DNA from: an uncultured Aquimarina sp.
Lineage (GTDB): Bacteria > Bacteroidota > Bacteroidia > Flavobacteriales > Flavobacteriaceae
Assembly (NCBI GenBank): GCA_947496705.1
Contig: CANMDW010000001.1
Location: forward strand, 496,001 to 560,000
DNA: 64,000 nucleotides
Direction of reading: 5' to 3'
Position numbers and translations under genes: made by a program. Below, one piece after another: positions 17,779 to 26,394 of this stretch. Position 1 is the stretch's first letter; each line of letters opens with the position of its first letter. The notes beneath the pieces were generated by a model. The model did no database searches. It was not told the origin of the DNA and worked only from the letters and a program-made list of their open reading frames with translations.

Positions 17779-18894
17779 TTATGTACTTTTTTTAAAGATT
17801 AGTTTTTCTATTTTATCACTAACCGTTTTGTTAGCTTCATAGTCTTCTCCTTCTATTTGCCTACAATTTGTCAATATTACAATAGAAACATTTTCATCTT
17901 TGAACCAACGAATGGCGCTATTGTGACCAAACTCTTCACCACCTCTAGACCAAATTTCAGTTGTACCTCTTGATGTTTTTGTAGTAAACCAACCATAACC
18001 TACACCAATACCACTTCCGAGCGTTTTGTGTGGTCCAAATAGTTGGTTTAAAGATTCTTTGTTAATCAATTTATAGGTAGTCAGCGCACGCAAATAATTC
18101 TGTAGGTCAATAATATTTGTTGTAATACCACTTGATGCTCTAAAACCCCAATTTGGTGCTACATTATTAGGTGGGAATTTTTCTAATTTTTGAGCATACA
18201 AATTCCTATTGTTGGTGTTTTCTTCAAACCAAAAACTACTGTTGCTCATACCCGCTGGTTCAAAGAGGTTTTGATGAGTATATTTTTCATATGTGGTGTT
18301 AGCTGTCTTTTCAATAATCGCTGCAGTGAGCCAAAAACCAGCACTAGTATAAATAAACCTAGAACCTTCGTTTGGTATAGCGTTAAAAATCAAAGCAATA
18401 TTTTCATCCAACCCAGTAAACCCAAAAGTTTTATATTTATTACTTAATCCAGACATATGTATAAGCATATCATGGACAGTAATATTTGAAAATTCTTTAG
18501 GGCAATCCGAATAAAAACTAGATAAGGAATCAGATACAGAAAAAAGACCTTTCTGTTGTGAAATTAGCGTCATTACACCCGTAACTCCTTTTGTTGTAGA
18601 TGCTAGATAAAATTTGGTTAATGGTACAATAGGTACTGTTTTCAATGAATCTGTCCATCCATATCCATTTTGAAGAATTAATTTATCATTGACAGAAACA
18701 GCAACAGTCCCAGAAAATCCAATATCCATTTCCTCACGTAACAACGAATCTATCTGAATTCCTAACCTCTCATTAATAATTTTATAACTATTAGTCGAAT
18801 TGTTTGAAATTTGATTGTTAGAATCTGTTGCAGGTTTTTGTTTGCAAGACACAAAAAAGATAAATGATAATATTATAAATAAGTGTTGTTTCAC
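17779..18894 (-). CDS. Serine hydrolase lipoprotein (class C beta-lactamase fold)
   Basis: 371 residues. Lipoprotein signal ending SFIFFVSC (Cys17). The beta-lactamase/transpeptidase SxxK motif is STTK (99-102), a Tyr motif YTSAGFW replaces the usual YxN, and a late GHNSAIRW segment corresponds to the third motif region. Probably a periplasmic or cell-surface esterase/peptidase rather than a true beta-lactamase. It is flanked on both sides by attC-like palindromes (A and B) and so looks like a cassette gene. Confidence 0.85.
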   Translation of the reverse strand: MKQHLFIILSFIFFVSCKQKPATDSNNQISNNSTNSYKIINERLGIQIDSLLREEMDIGFSGTVAVSVNDKLILQNGYGWTDSLKTVPIVPLTKFYLASTTKGVTGVMTLISQQKGLFSVSDSLSSFYSDCPKEFSNITVHDMLIHMSGLSNKYKTFGFTGLDENIALIFNAIPNEGSRFIYTSAGFWLTAAIIEKTANTTYEKYTHQNLFEPAGMSNSSFWFEENTNNRNLYAQKLEKFPPNNVAPNWGFRASSGITTNIIDLQNYLRALTTYKLINKESLNQLFGPHKTLGSGIGVGYGWFTTKTSRGTTEIWSRGGEEFGHNSAIRWFKDENVSIVILTNCRQIEGEDYEANKTVSDKIEKLIFKKST

Positions 18895-18916
18895 AATCGA
18901 TTTTTTTAATTACACA

Positions 18917-19036
18917 TAACGATCAGTATAAGTATAGTAGCCGATTGCGTGGCACATCCTTGTCAAGTTACAAGAAAGTTGAAGCGGGCTACAACCTTGA
19001 ATTTACTAATATCTCGGCTATTATTTTTATACATTA
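18917..19036 (-). repeat. attC-like palindrome B
   Basis: Arms GTATAAGTATAGTAGCCGA (18926-18944) and TCGGCTATTATTTTTATAC (19014-19032) pair at 16 of 19 positions. The outer edge ATAACGATC resembles that of element A (CAACGATC). It separates the serine hydrolase and sulfatase genes. Confidence 0.55.
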
Positions 19037-19092
19037 AAACAATTTAAAAATAGCTATTATCACTTCTATAATTATTGTTCTGAGTTATCAAT

Positions 19093-20550
19093 TTATTTTT
19101 TTTCGTACCAGTCACCGCCTTCATTAACCATCTCTTTGCGTTTTATTAGCATCGTTTGCTTCATATTTTCGGTTATTTCCGGATTTTCAGCGGCTATATC
19201 AATTCTTTGTCCTTCATCATTTTTTATGTTGTATAATTCGAAATATTTGGGTTCTTGTGTTTTCAAAGCTTCCATATGGCTTTTTTGAAAAGACCATTGG
19301 GACCATGGCTCTTCATTTGTGGGTTTGAACAAAGCTTCTTCTACTTCATCATAATCGTCCTTTTTTGGTTTTGGTTTTTTCCAATACCCTAACAACACCA
19401 TATCATCTTGACGGAGCATACAAATAGGGTCGTGAAAGTAACGGTAAAAAAACAAGGGGGCTTTTCGCTGATAATTTTTGTTATTTCCGGTGAATATATT
19501 TGATAGGTTTTCACCATCTATCATTTTATTTTTAGGGACTTCACTTTTTGTAAATGCGGCAATGGTAGGTAATACATCCGTGAAATGCCCTACGGTATTC
19601 GATGTTGTTCTTTTGGGAATCTTTCCTTTCCAATAGGCAATAAATGGTACTCGTATGCCTCCTTCGTACTGAAATACTTTTTTTCCACGAAACGGCTCAT
19701 TGGATCCGGGATATTTAGAACCGTTATCTGAAGTATATAGAATAATTGTATTCTCATCAAGTTTGTTCTCTTTTAAATAACGCATCAATTTACCAATTGC
19801 ATAATCCATATTTTCGATACAACCATAGTAAGCCTTATTCTTTTTATGCCTGTTCTTTAAACTGTCTGGTGCTGCTTGTTGCAAATGAGGTTCATGAAAC
19901 CAAACATTCATGTAAAATGGTTTCTTGCTACCTTTTTGCTTGTCGAGCCATTCCTTCGCTTCTTGAACAACCAAATGACTTGAATAGCCTTTTAACTCTC
20001 CCGTTTTATTTCTATTTCTAATAAAATTTACTGGATTTTGATGTGATGGGTTGGCGTTATTATGTGTCCAGAAAGCATAATCAAAGCCTTGGTCTAAGGG
20101 TTCAGGCTGGGACATGTTTACTGATGTGAGGTGCCATTTGCCAAAATGTCCGGTAGCATAACCATTTTGTTTTAGCATTTCTGCGATAGTTGTTTCTTCG
20201 TTCCTCAAATGCATCGGGACATTATCAGGAATCCAGTTGTAAATGCCCAAACGGGTTTTGTTTCTTCCTGTTATCAATGCTGACCTTGATGGAGAGCATA
20301 CTGCGGCTCCGCTATAAAAAGATGTGAAACGCATCCCGTTTTTTGCCAAATTATCAATATAGGGTGTTTGACAGGTTGGGGAATTTTCCATTTGTTGGGT
20401 ATTTTCACGATAACAGGACAAATCGCTGTAGCCTAAATCGTCAGCTACCATTAGTATAATGTTAGGCAGTTTTTTATGCGTTTTTTTGCATCCCCCAAGA
20501 AACGAGATTATTAAAATCGCTACAGATAATTTTAATAAAGCTATTTTCAT
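19093..20550 (-). CDS. Sulfatase lipoprotein (formylglycine-dependent)
   Basis: 485 residues from the ATG at 20550, preferred over one 20 codons upstream because a lipoprotein signal then begins at once (LIISFLGGC). Sulfatase signature CSPSRSALITGR holds the Cys converted to formylglycine. Metal-site segments VADDLGYSDLSCY and YTSDNGS and the HFGKWHL and WFHEPH motifs are all present. It should release sulfate from sulfated glycans or small esters in the periplasm or at the surface. Maturation needs an FGE or anSME enzyme, not seen here. Lies between attC-like elements B and C. Confidence 0.93.
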   Translation of the reverse strand: MKIALLKLSVAILIISFLGGCKKTHKKLPNIILMVADDLGYSDLSCYRENTQQMENSPTCQTPYIDNLAKNGMRFTSFYSGAAVCSPSRSALITGRNKTRLGIYNWIPDNVPMHLRNEETTIAEMLKQNGYATGHFGKWHLTSVNMSQPEPLDQGFDYAFWTHNNANPSHQNPVNFIRNRNKTGELKGYSSHLVVQEAKEWLDKQKGSKKPFYMNVWFHEPHLQQAAPDSLKNRHKKNKAYYGCIENMDYAIGKLMRYLKENKLDENTIILYTSDNGSKYPGSNEPFRGKKVFQYEGGIRVPFIAYWKGKIPKRTTSNTVGHFTDVLPTIAAFTKSEVPKNKMIDGENLSNIFTGNNKNYQRKAPLFFYRYFHDPICMLRQDDMVLLGYWKKPKPKKDDYDEVEEALFKPTNEEPWSQWSFQKSHMEALKTQEPKYFELYNIKNDEGQRIDIAAENPEITENMKQTMLIKRKEMVNEGGDWYEKK

Positions 20551-20564
20551 ATTCGAACTTATTA

Positions 20565-20785
20565 TAGTTGGCAACGTCTCGGCTATGGTTAGTACGGGAT
20601 TAAAATACACTTAATTTCCGTTTAAGTACTTAGCCAAAATTTTTTATTTTGCCTGCCTGTCGGCAGTCAGGTTTTATCTTTTTTTTATAAAGCCAAATCA
20701 AAAAGATTTGGCGGACTTGGTTAAAAGCTCTAAACTTTGGGTTAAGCACTCAAACTCTTATTAATTATAGCATTTGTTGGGCACC
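20565..20785 (-). repeat. attC-like palindrome C with perfect core site
   Basis: Arms GCTATGGTTAGTACG (20582-20596) and CTTATTAATTATAGC (20757-20771) are inverted with spaced mismatches. The right edge carries GTTGGGC (20776-20782), an exact GTTRRRY core. Inside is a nested palindrome around 20690-20712 (AAGCCAAATC / GATTTGGC). It lies between the stop of the PD40 gene and the start of the sulfatase gene. Confidence 0.6.
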
Positions 20786-20789
20786 GTAA

Positions 20790-21968
20790 TTATTTTATTA
20801 CCGTCAATTTAATCTTATCCTCAGTCATATTCGAAAACTTATCAACTGCTGAAAAAGTCAATTCAAAATCTCCGTCCACAGTTGGTAATCCTGATAACTT
20901 CATTTTCTCAGAATCAAATTCTAACCAATCAAATTCATTTTGATTAAAATTTAAATCCAATAGGTTATCATCGATGTCTTTATAATAATCAGCTGGAATT
21001 GATACTTCGAATTTCTCTCCAATTTGAACTGTTATATCAGAAAGCGGATTATATACAAATGGTTTAAACAGTTTTGAAGTATTAACCCAAAATATATCTG
21101 ATTCAGTCAATCCTTTTTCTCCAATTTGCAGTTGAGTAAAAAACAAGAGTTTGTTATCGATACTTACAAATGGTCTTCTGTCCCAATATTTTGAATTTAT
21201 TGTTGAGTCAAGAATTGTTGGTTCTAACCAGTTTTCATTAATGTCTCGATAACTTATATATAAATCCATCCATGTTTTATTGTCTGTATATCTACAAAAA
21301 ACTATGTATTCTTCCTTTGGGGAAATGAATACACTCTCCTCATCATTCGATGAAATAAATTCAGAAATTACTTCTACGCTTTTATACTCATTATTCATTA
21401 GTTTTGAATAAAACAAATCAGCTGTGTGACAATTTTCTTTTCCTTCACAATTTCTATTTGAAGAAAAATAAATTGTATTATCTAATGTCATACAGGCTGT
21501 AGATTCTCTTGCTAATGTACTAATCGGGCTATTCACTTTTTCAGGATGATTCCAGATGTCATTATTCTTATTTAAAATCCAAATATCCGTAACACCATTA
21601 TTTGTATCAGGTCTACTTTTTGCAAACAACATAGACTTTCCATTGGGTGAAAAATACGGAAGGAATACACTTTCACCTTTTAATGGTTCAAAAACAATCG
21701 GTTCAGTCCAATTTTCATTAACTTTCTTAGAATAAAGTATTTCGCCACTAAAATCATCCTTGTTTAGTATTCCAAATGCTAATTCCTGCGTGTCAGGTGT
21801 AAATGAAATACCATGCTCTAATCTACCTTTCACTGAAACTATACCTGGTGCAAAAATTACAGGAATGGAATCAGGATATGATTGTCCCAGATAATCAGTC
21901 GATTCTGTTGATAATTTACAATTAATCAGTCCGAAAATGAAAACAAGTGATAGAAATATTTTAATCAT
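20790..21968 (-). CDS. PD40/TolB-like propeller lipoprotein with cadherin-like C-terminus
   Basis: 392 residues. Lipoprotein signal ending IFGLINC. WD40-like PD40 repeats run through about residues 50-290 (for example FSPNGKSMLFAKS, FISPKEEYIVFCRYTD). The last 90 residues form an Ig/cadherin-like (CADG) domain with PLSDITVQIGEKFEVSIPAD and KLSGLPTVDGDFELTFSAVD. Likely a surface or periplasmic binding protein. The gene is bracketed by a perfect 12-bp inverted pair, TTGTTGGGCACC (20774-20785) and GGTGCCCAACAA (22000-22011). Confidence 0.82.
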   Translation of the reverse strand: MIKIFLSLVFIFGLINCKLSTESTDYLGQSYPDSIPVIFAPGIVSVKGRLEHGISFTPDTQELAFGILNKDDFSGEILYSKKVNENWTEPIVFEPLKGESVFLPYFSPNGKSMLFAKSRPDTNNGVTDIWILNKNNDIWNHPEKVNSPISTLARESTACMTLDNTIYFSSNRNCEGKENCHTADLFYSKLMNNEYKSVEVISEFISSNDEESVFISPKEEYIVFCRYTDNKTWMDLYISYRDINENWLEPTILDSTINSKYWDRRPFVSIDNKLLFFTQLQIGEKGLTESDIFWVNTSKLFKPFVYNPLSDITVQIGEKFEVSIPADYYKDIDDNLLDLNFNQNEFDWLEFDSEKMKLSGLPTVDGDFELTFSAVDKFSNMTEDKIKLTVIK

Positions 21969-21999
21969 TAAGTTGCAATTTTACACTTTCTGTTTTTAT

Positions 22000-22040
22000 G
22001 GTGCCCAACAATTATATAATAGCAATTGCTATTATATTCC
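22000..22040 (-). repeat. attC-like element D: core site plus perfect 24-bp palindrome
   Basis: GCCCAAC (22003-22009) fits the RYYYAAC core and is the inverse of GTTGGGC in element C. Next to it is a perfect 24-bp palindrome centred on AGCAATTGCT (22014-22037). It lies between the PD40 gene and the stop of the integrase remnant. Confidence 0.55.
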
Positions 22041-22060
22041 ATGTATGTTTGGCTACAAAT

Positions 22061-22260
22061 CTAGGGATTTTTGATAAACTTAAAATTGTTCACAGCAACT
22101 TGAGTATATATTTCTGTTGTTTTTGTACTACTATGCCCATACAGCAGAATATAATAGACCTATAACACATCGATTTTTTATATTGTTAGACTGATCAATC
22201 TATTAAAAGGATTTCTTCTCTGGATACTACTTTAAGTAGTTTATGTTCTTTTCTGGGCTC
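22061..22260 (-). pseudogene. Decayed tyrosine integrase (IntI/Xer-like) remnant
   Basis: Read on the minus strand, 22260 downward gives EPRKEHKLLKVVSREEILLI, then after a one-base shift near 22200 it gives IDQSNNIKNRCVIGLLYSA, and then GHSSTKTTEIYTQV and AVNNFKFIKNP followed by TAG at 22061. These are the N-terminal linker, the start of the catalytic domain, and the C-terminal GH and TTxIYT boxes with the nucleophilic Tyr. About 100 residues of the catalytic core are missing between SA and GH. The ending resembles IntI-type integrases (…SPLD), but is cut after NP. Non-functional. Confidence 0.8.
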
Positions 22261-22344
22261 CTAACGCTTTAAGAGTATCTAAGTACACCCTATCAATCCC
22301 CATAGAAAAGAACACCGACCCCGGTTCCCACCACTGGCGGGCAG

Positions 22345-22396
22345 TCAACACTGCATTCATGTTCGGTCGTACCGACCACACGAATGCTTAGTTATT
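22345..22396 (-). repeat. attC-like palindrome E
   Basis: Nested inverted repeats GCATTC (22353-22358) with GAATGC (22382-22387) and GGTCG (22365-22369) with CGACC (22373-22377), bounded by CAAC on the left and GTTA on the right. It starts 12 nt after the stop of the small lipoprotein gene. Confidence 0.45.
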
Positions 22397-22407
22397 AGCA
22401 CAAGTTT

Positions 22408-22989
22408 TCATTGATATTGGATACTTAGTTGATTCTTAATCAAACCACTACAGTATATATTCATTTCGATTAGGTATCTGGTATTATCATCATAATGATA
22501 GGTATAGGTATTATCAACTTCTTTCCATTTAATTTCGATAACCCTATCTAATTCATCATACTTATAAGTGTAATTGAAATTTAACAAGGGACCACGTCCC
22601 GGTCTCGCATGAGGATCAGTAACAGACATATTGATAACACGACCTTTCGTGTCGTAATTATAGCATTTACCAAAATGGAACTCTGGTTCGGAGTAATCTT
22701 TTTTACATTCATTTTCTTTTATCGAATCTTTAAATATTCCATTACTGGGTAAATAATTATGTACTGAAAAAAAGCTGTTTACGAAATAGATGTCAAATAG
22801 CGCTGATTCCGAAGACATTATGGAGTCTCTAATTAAAGATTCTTTTATCCGTTGCGTATCAGAACTTTGGTAAGAATAAAGAATTGCATTGATTTTGAGT
22901 CTCCCTTGAATCTCTTTTGAAGAATTGTAATTCACTCCATTACAAGTAAATAAGACTAATGTCGGTAGTATATGAACAAATGATTTTAT
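22408..22989 (-). CDS. Small lipoprotein, YD-repeat-like, with a non-ATG start
   Basis: The open frame extends upstream of the first GTG (22935) to a TAA at 22993-22995. In that extension the codons read KSFVHILPTLVLFTC, a clean lipoprotein signal, but the codon where ATG is expected is ATA (22987-22989). Either ATA is used, or the start was lost. The body has YD-like units (YDTKGRVINMSV, YDELDRVIEIKW). About 194 residues in full. It belongs to the cassette-like island, with element E after its stop. Translation is uncertain. Confidence 0.5.
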   Translation of the reverse strand: MKSFVHILPTLVLFTCNGVNYNSSKEIQGRLKINAILYSYQSSDTQRIKESLIRDSIMSSESALFDIYFVNSFFSVHNYLPSNGIFKDSIKENECKKDYSEPEFHFGKCYNYDTKGRVINMSVTDPHARPGRGPLLNFNYTYKYDELDRVIEIKWKEVDNTYTYHYDDNTRYLIEMNIYCSGLIKNQLSIQYQ

Positions 22990-22995
22990 TATTTA

Positions 22996-23198
22996 TTTGT
23001 GTGTGCCTTGAATGGTAAATATAATTCTTTTGAAAGAATGTCCCAAAGGATGTAAGTCCCATATACGAGACCCGTACGTACGGTAGTCATGCCTACATTT
23101 CATATTGAAAAATGTCTATGTTTTTTTGAAGCCCTACAGGAAAAAATGGATGTTCTACCATTTCATTTAATCTTTTTAAAGTCCCAAACACTATGTAT
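22996..23198. other. Intergenic region upstream of DUF302 gene
   Basis: Contains a short hairpin (ATTCTTTTGAAAGAAT near 23021) and a perfect palindrome CCGTACGTACGG near 23070. No gene is seen. It forms the right border of the cassette-like island. Confidence 0.3.
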
Positions 23199-23291
23199 AT
23201 GATCATTGTCATATTGTTGATTGATCCTTTAACCAGAAAAATTATCGCTGATATATATCATATCATTTTAATGAGAATGTATTTAAATTCA
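23199..23291 (+). promoter_or_regulatory. CRP/FNR-type promoter with two operators (DUF302)
   Basis: Operator CTGATATATATCAT (23248-23261) is followed 23 nt later by TAAATTCA (23284-23291), giving the standard layout. A second perfect-looking operator ATGATCATTGTCAT lies further upstream (23199-23212) without its own -7 element and may add cooperative binding. Confidence 0.7.
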
Positions 23292-23323
23292 TGGGGTTAA
23301 AATCAACCTTAAATAGTTAAAAA

Positions 23324-23731
23324 ATGGAGTATCATATAAGCACGACGTTAAGAAATATCACTTTTGAGGAAGCTGTAGAGAAAGTGATCCACGAGCTTAA
23401 AAATGAGGGTTTTGGTATACTAACAGAAATAGATATGAAAGCAACATTGAAGAGAAAATTGGATGTTGATTTCTATAACTATAAGATCTTAGGAGCCTGT
23501 AATCCTCCTTTCGCTTATAAAGCTTTACAGGCCGAAGATAAGATTGGCACTATGCTTCCCTGTAATGTGATCATTCAGGAAAAGGAAAAGGGCAGAATAG
23601 AAGTATCTGCTGTAGATCCTGCTGTTTCTATGGTTTCTGTAAATAATAAAGATTTGGCTGCATTAGCGGAAGAAGTAAGAGATAAATTAAAAATAGTTAT
23701 TGGCAATTTGGAAGACGAACTTTCTATATAG
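23324..23731 (+). CDS. DUF302 domain protein
   Basis: 135 residues, one DUF302 domain. Motifs seen are FEEAVEKVIHELKNEGFGILTEIDMKATL, the Cys-bearing LGACNPPFAYKAL, and LPCNVIIQE. The family is small, cytoplasmic and of unknown function, often found with stress or redox genes. No signal peptide. It carries the regulated promoter at 23199-23291 and so is assigned to the same regulon as the UspA genes. Confidence 0.9.
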   Translation: MEYHISTTLRNITFEEAVEKVIHELKNEGFGILTEIDMKATLKRKLDVDFYNYKILGACNPPFAYKALQAEDKIGTMLPCNVIIQEKEKGRIEVSAVDPAVSMVSVNNKDLAALAEEVRDKLKIVIGNLEDELSI

Positions 23732-23812
23732 TGCTGATACCCGAATCAGATTTGATTTGTATAAACCAAATTATATGAGTATTAAGTAGTTTGTATAACT
23801 AAATTATGGAAA

Positions 23813-24487
23813 ATGGGATATGATATAGATTTATCAAAAATTAGTATTGAAGATTATAAGGATATCATAGAATCCTCTCATCTTATTCCCAGCTGGAAGA
23901 TGTTGAAAGAAAATATAGATTATCTGGAGACTATAAAAAAACAAGGGATTCATAACCTCCTGGAACTACAAAAAATACTGAAGCGCAAAGATCGACTTCT
24001 GGAGTTCTCCGAACAAAGTGGTTTGCCAGAACCGTATCTTAACGTATTACGAAGAATGATTAACGGATATCTTAGAAAACCCAATAGGATCAAAGATTTT
24101 CCTGAAACTTCTGAAGAAATTATATCGAAATTAGAAAAAAATGGTATTAAAAATACACGTCATCTATTTGAAAAAATAATAACCCCAGAGGATAGAGCAC
24201 AACTTTCTAAACAAACAGGAATTAGCAATAAAAAAATTCTAAGACTAACTAAGTTAACAGACCTCTCCAGAATCCGGTGGGTAAATCACACGTTTGCCTA
24301 TGTTCTTTATGAGGCTGGTTATGATACACTGGAGAAGGTGGCAAATGCCAATCCTGATGCACTTTATAAAACCATAAAACAACTGAATGCCGAAAGAAAC
24401 TTCTATTCGGCACATATTGGATTAAACGATATGAAAATGTTGGTAGAGGCTGCAAAAGCTGTATCTCTTGATATCAAATACCGATGA
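23813..24487 (+). CDS. DUF4332 helix-hairpin-helix protein
   Basis: 224 residues, all helical. Repeated HhH-like units occur: DYLETIKKQGIHNLLELQKIL, EIISKLEKNGIKNTRHLFEKI and FAYVLYEAGYDTLEKVANANPDALYKTI. This is the DUF4332 pattern, related to DNA-binding HhH modules. Function unknown. It follows the DUF302 gene by 81 bp on the same strand and may be co-transcribed. The 3' neighbour is convergent. Confidence 0.78.
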   Translation: MGYDIDLSKISIEDYKDIIESSHLIPSWKMLKENIDYLETIKKQGIHNLLELQKILKRKDRLLEFSEQSGLPEPYLNVLRRMINGYLRKPNRIKDFPETSEEIISKLEKNGIKNTRHLFEKIITPEDRAQLSKQTGISNKKILRLTKLTDLSRIRWVNHTFAYVLYEAGYDTLEKVANANPDALYKTIKQLNAERNFYSAHIGLNDMKMLVEAAKAVSLDIKYR

Positions 24488-24592
24488 TCCTATAAGAATA
24501 TTAAATCTATTACCATGATTTGATCGGCGATACATCAAAATCAATGATTAAAAAGTCTTGATTCTTTTAGCGAACTTTTATTACTCTTTGTA

Positions 24593-25042
24593 TCATTTTA
24601 TACTATCCCTGCTCCTGGTACTTCTGCTTCTTGATGTGCTATTACTTCTGGTACTTCTACTTCTCGTGCTTGTATTTCTACTTCTATCATAGCTACTCCT
24701 GGTACTTCTGCGATCTCTGTGATAACTTCGAATATTATCTCCATGATAATCCCGGACTCTTATATATCGGGATCTCCTTAAATCAATACCGCTAAAACGA
24801 GGGGGTAGTATATCTACGGTTATCCATACATTATTTTCAAAATAAATATAATTTCTTAATGATAAGTCATAATACACCCTATACTCTGGGAAATAGACAT
24901 ATCTCACGACTTCTACCCGGTTAGGATAAAACCAAGGCGGTGGTGGGAAATCTGGCCTTGAAGAAATAACCACCGGCCCGCAACTGTTTAAAGTTAAAGC
25001 GCCAACTATCACCATCAGGATTAACAACTTATTTGTTCTCAT
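24593..25042 (-). CDS. Lipoprotein with Arg/Ser-rich tail
   Basis: 149 residues. Lipoprotein signal ending VGALTLNSC. The middle (Pro/Tyr-rich, FPPPPWFYPNRVEVVRYVYFPEYRVYYD) resembles small Bacteroidota outer-membrane lipoproteins. The C-terminal 45 residues are dominated by RS and RST units. Such a basic tail could bind peptidoglycan, LPS or nucleic acid. Function unknown. Confidence 0.72.
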   Translation of the reverse strand: MRTNKLLILMVIVGALTLNSCGPVVISSRPDFPPPPWFYPNRVEVVRYVYFPEYRVYYDLSLRNYIYFENNVWITVDILPPRFSGIDLRRSRYIRVRDYHGDNIRSYHRDRRSTRSSYDRSRNTSTRSRSTRSNSTSRSRSTRSRDSIK

Positions 25043-25140
25043 GTGTCATTATGTTTATGATTGTTTTACATCCTTCTTATTCATTTGCATTAAACAAAAA
25101 AAGTATAGTGATAACTTTTTGAGGAAAAAGAAATACCTGA

Positions 25141-26394
25141 TTATACTTCTTTCCCTTTCAGCATTTTGTTCCAATACAGATACGGTAGGATATACTTTTT
25201 GAGTATCCAAAGCCTCCAGTGTTCTTTTGAAGAATCTTTAATCAACAGTCGTTTTAATTTGGGATCGGGAAGAAATTTCTTGGTATAATCAAACTCTGCC
25301 AATACCATTTTTCCGTAGCCCGTAACAAAAGGACAAGAAGAATATCCATCGTATTTCTTATTGCTTAGTTTTTGAAGTTCTATTAATCTAATAAGGTTGT
25401 TTACTACTACCGGAGCTTGTTTTCTTATAGCAGCACCGGTTTTGGAGGTAGGTAGGTTGCTCGCATCCCCCAAGCCAAATATATTAGGATATTTTTTATG
25501 CTGAAGAGAATATGGATCCACATCTACCCAACCGGTTTCATCGACCAGGGGAGAATTTTTTATAAAATCGGGAGGTGTATTGGGAGGCACCAGGTGTATC
25601 ATGTCATACGGGATACCTATCAAGCCGTTGTCCTGGTGCATTTCTAATGCTGAAATAGGATTATGCTCTTCAAAATCTGAAGTTATTTTAAACCAGGCTA
25701 TTTGTTTGGCGCTGTCGATTTTTTTGAGTTCGTGAGTAAACTTTACATTGATTTTTTTTCTATTTACAACGTTCATCAATGTCTCTGCTATTTCGGGAAC
25801 AGAAAAAATAATATCCGATGCACTGGCGAATACTACATTCGTTTTTTTCTTCACTCCTGTTTTTTTAAAATGATCATCGGCCAGGTACATGATCTTCTGT
25901 GGGGCCCCACCGCATTTATAAGGTTTGGGCGGTTGGGTAAATAGTGCGGTGCCTCCTTTGAAGTTTTTAATCACCTCCCAGGTGTGGTTGGGATTGGTAT
26001 AATTGCTGCATACCACTCCTTTATCAATAGCCTCTGGTAGTCCTTCTACCAGCGATGCATCTAGTTTTAGCCCTGGAGCTACAATTAAATAATCATAGGT
26101 ATACGTTCTGCTTGATGCTGTTTCTACAGCATTATGTTCAGGGTCAAAGGAAACCGCTTTATCTTTTATCCAGCTTGCCTTTTTGGGTATAACAGAAACC
26201 ATCGGCCTCTTTGTTTTGTTATAATCATAAGTTCCTGCACCTACCAATGTCCAGACTGGTTGATACCAATGGGTTTCTGAAGGTTCTATGATCCCGATCT
26301 GAAGTTTGGGATTTTTTTTAAGCAAGCTACTGGCGGTCATAATCCCGCCAGTGCCTCCTCCGATTATTAGTATTTGATAGTGTGTGTTCATCAT
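25141..26394 (-). CDS. sqr: Sulfide:quinone oxidoreductase
   Basis: 417 residues. FAD-binding Rossmann motif IIGGGTGGIMTASSLL at the N-terminus. The active-site Cys region TQPPKPYKCGGAPQKIMYLAD and a second Cys VCSNYTNP are typical of SQR, and CPFVTGYGKMVLAEF is the conserved C-terminal segment. It oxidises sulfide at the membrane, passing electrons to quinone and forming persulfide or polysulfide. Its ATG overlaps the peroxiredoxin stop by four bases. Last gene of a three-gene sulfide operon. Confidence 0.92.
   Translation of the reverse strand: MMNTHYQILIIGGGTGGIMTASSLLKKNPKLQIGIIEPSETHWYQPVWTLVGAGTYDYNKTKRPMVSVIPKKASWIKDKAVSFDPEHNAVETASSRTYTYDYLIVAPGLKLDASLVEGLPEAIDKGVVCSNYTNPNHTWEVIKNFKGGTALFTQPPKPYKCGGAPQKIMYLADDHFKKTGVKKKTNVVFASASDIIFSVPEIAETLMNVVNRKKINVKFTHELKKIDSAKQIAWFKITSDFEEHNPISALEMHQDNGLIGIPYDMIHLVPPNTPPDFIKNSPLVDETGWVDVDPYSLQHKKYPNIFGLGDASNLPTSKTGAAIRKQAPVVVNNLIRLIELQKLSNKKYDGYSSCPFVTGYGKMVLAEFDYTKKFLPDPKLKRLLIKDSSKEHWRLWILKKYILPYLYWNKMLKGKEV

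Noticed and set aside
22262..22386. Open frame MNAVLTARQWWEPGSVFF in the island
   Set aside because: Short, overlaps palindrome E and the integrase remnant, and matches nothing I recognise.
23199..23212. First DUF302 operator as an independent promoter
   Set aside because: No TAnnTT-like element lies 23 nt downstream, so it is treated as an auxiliary site only.
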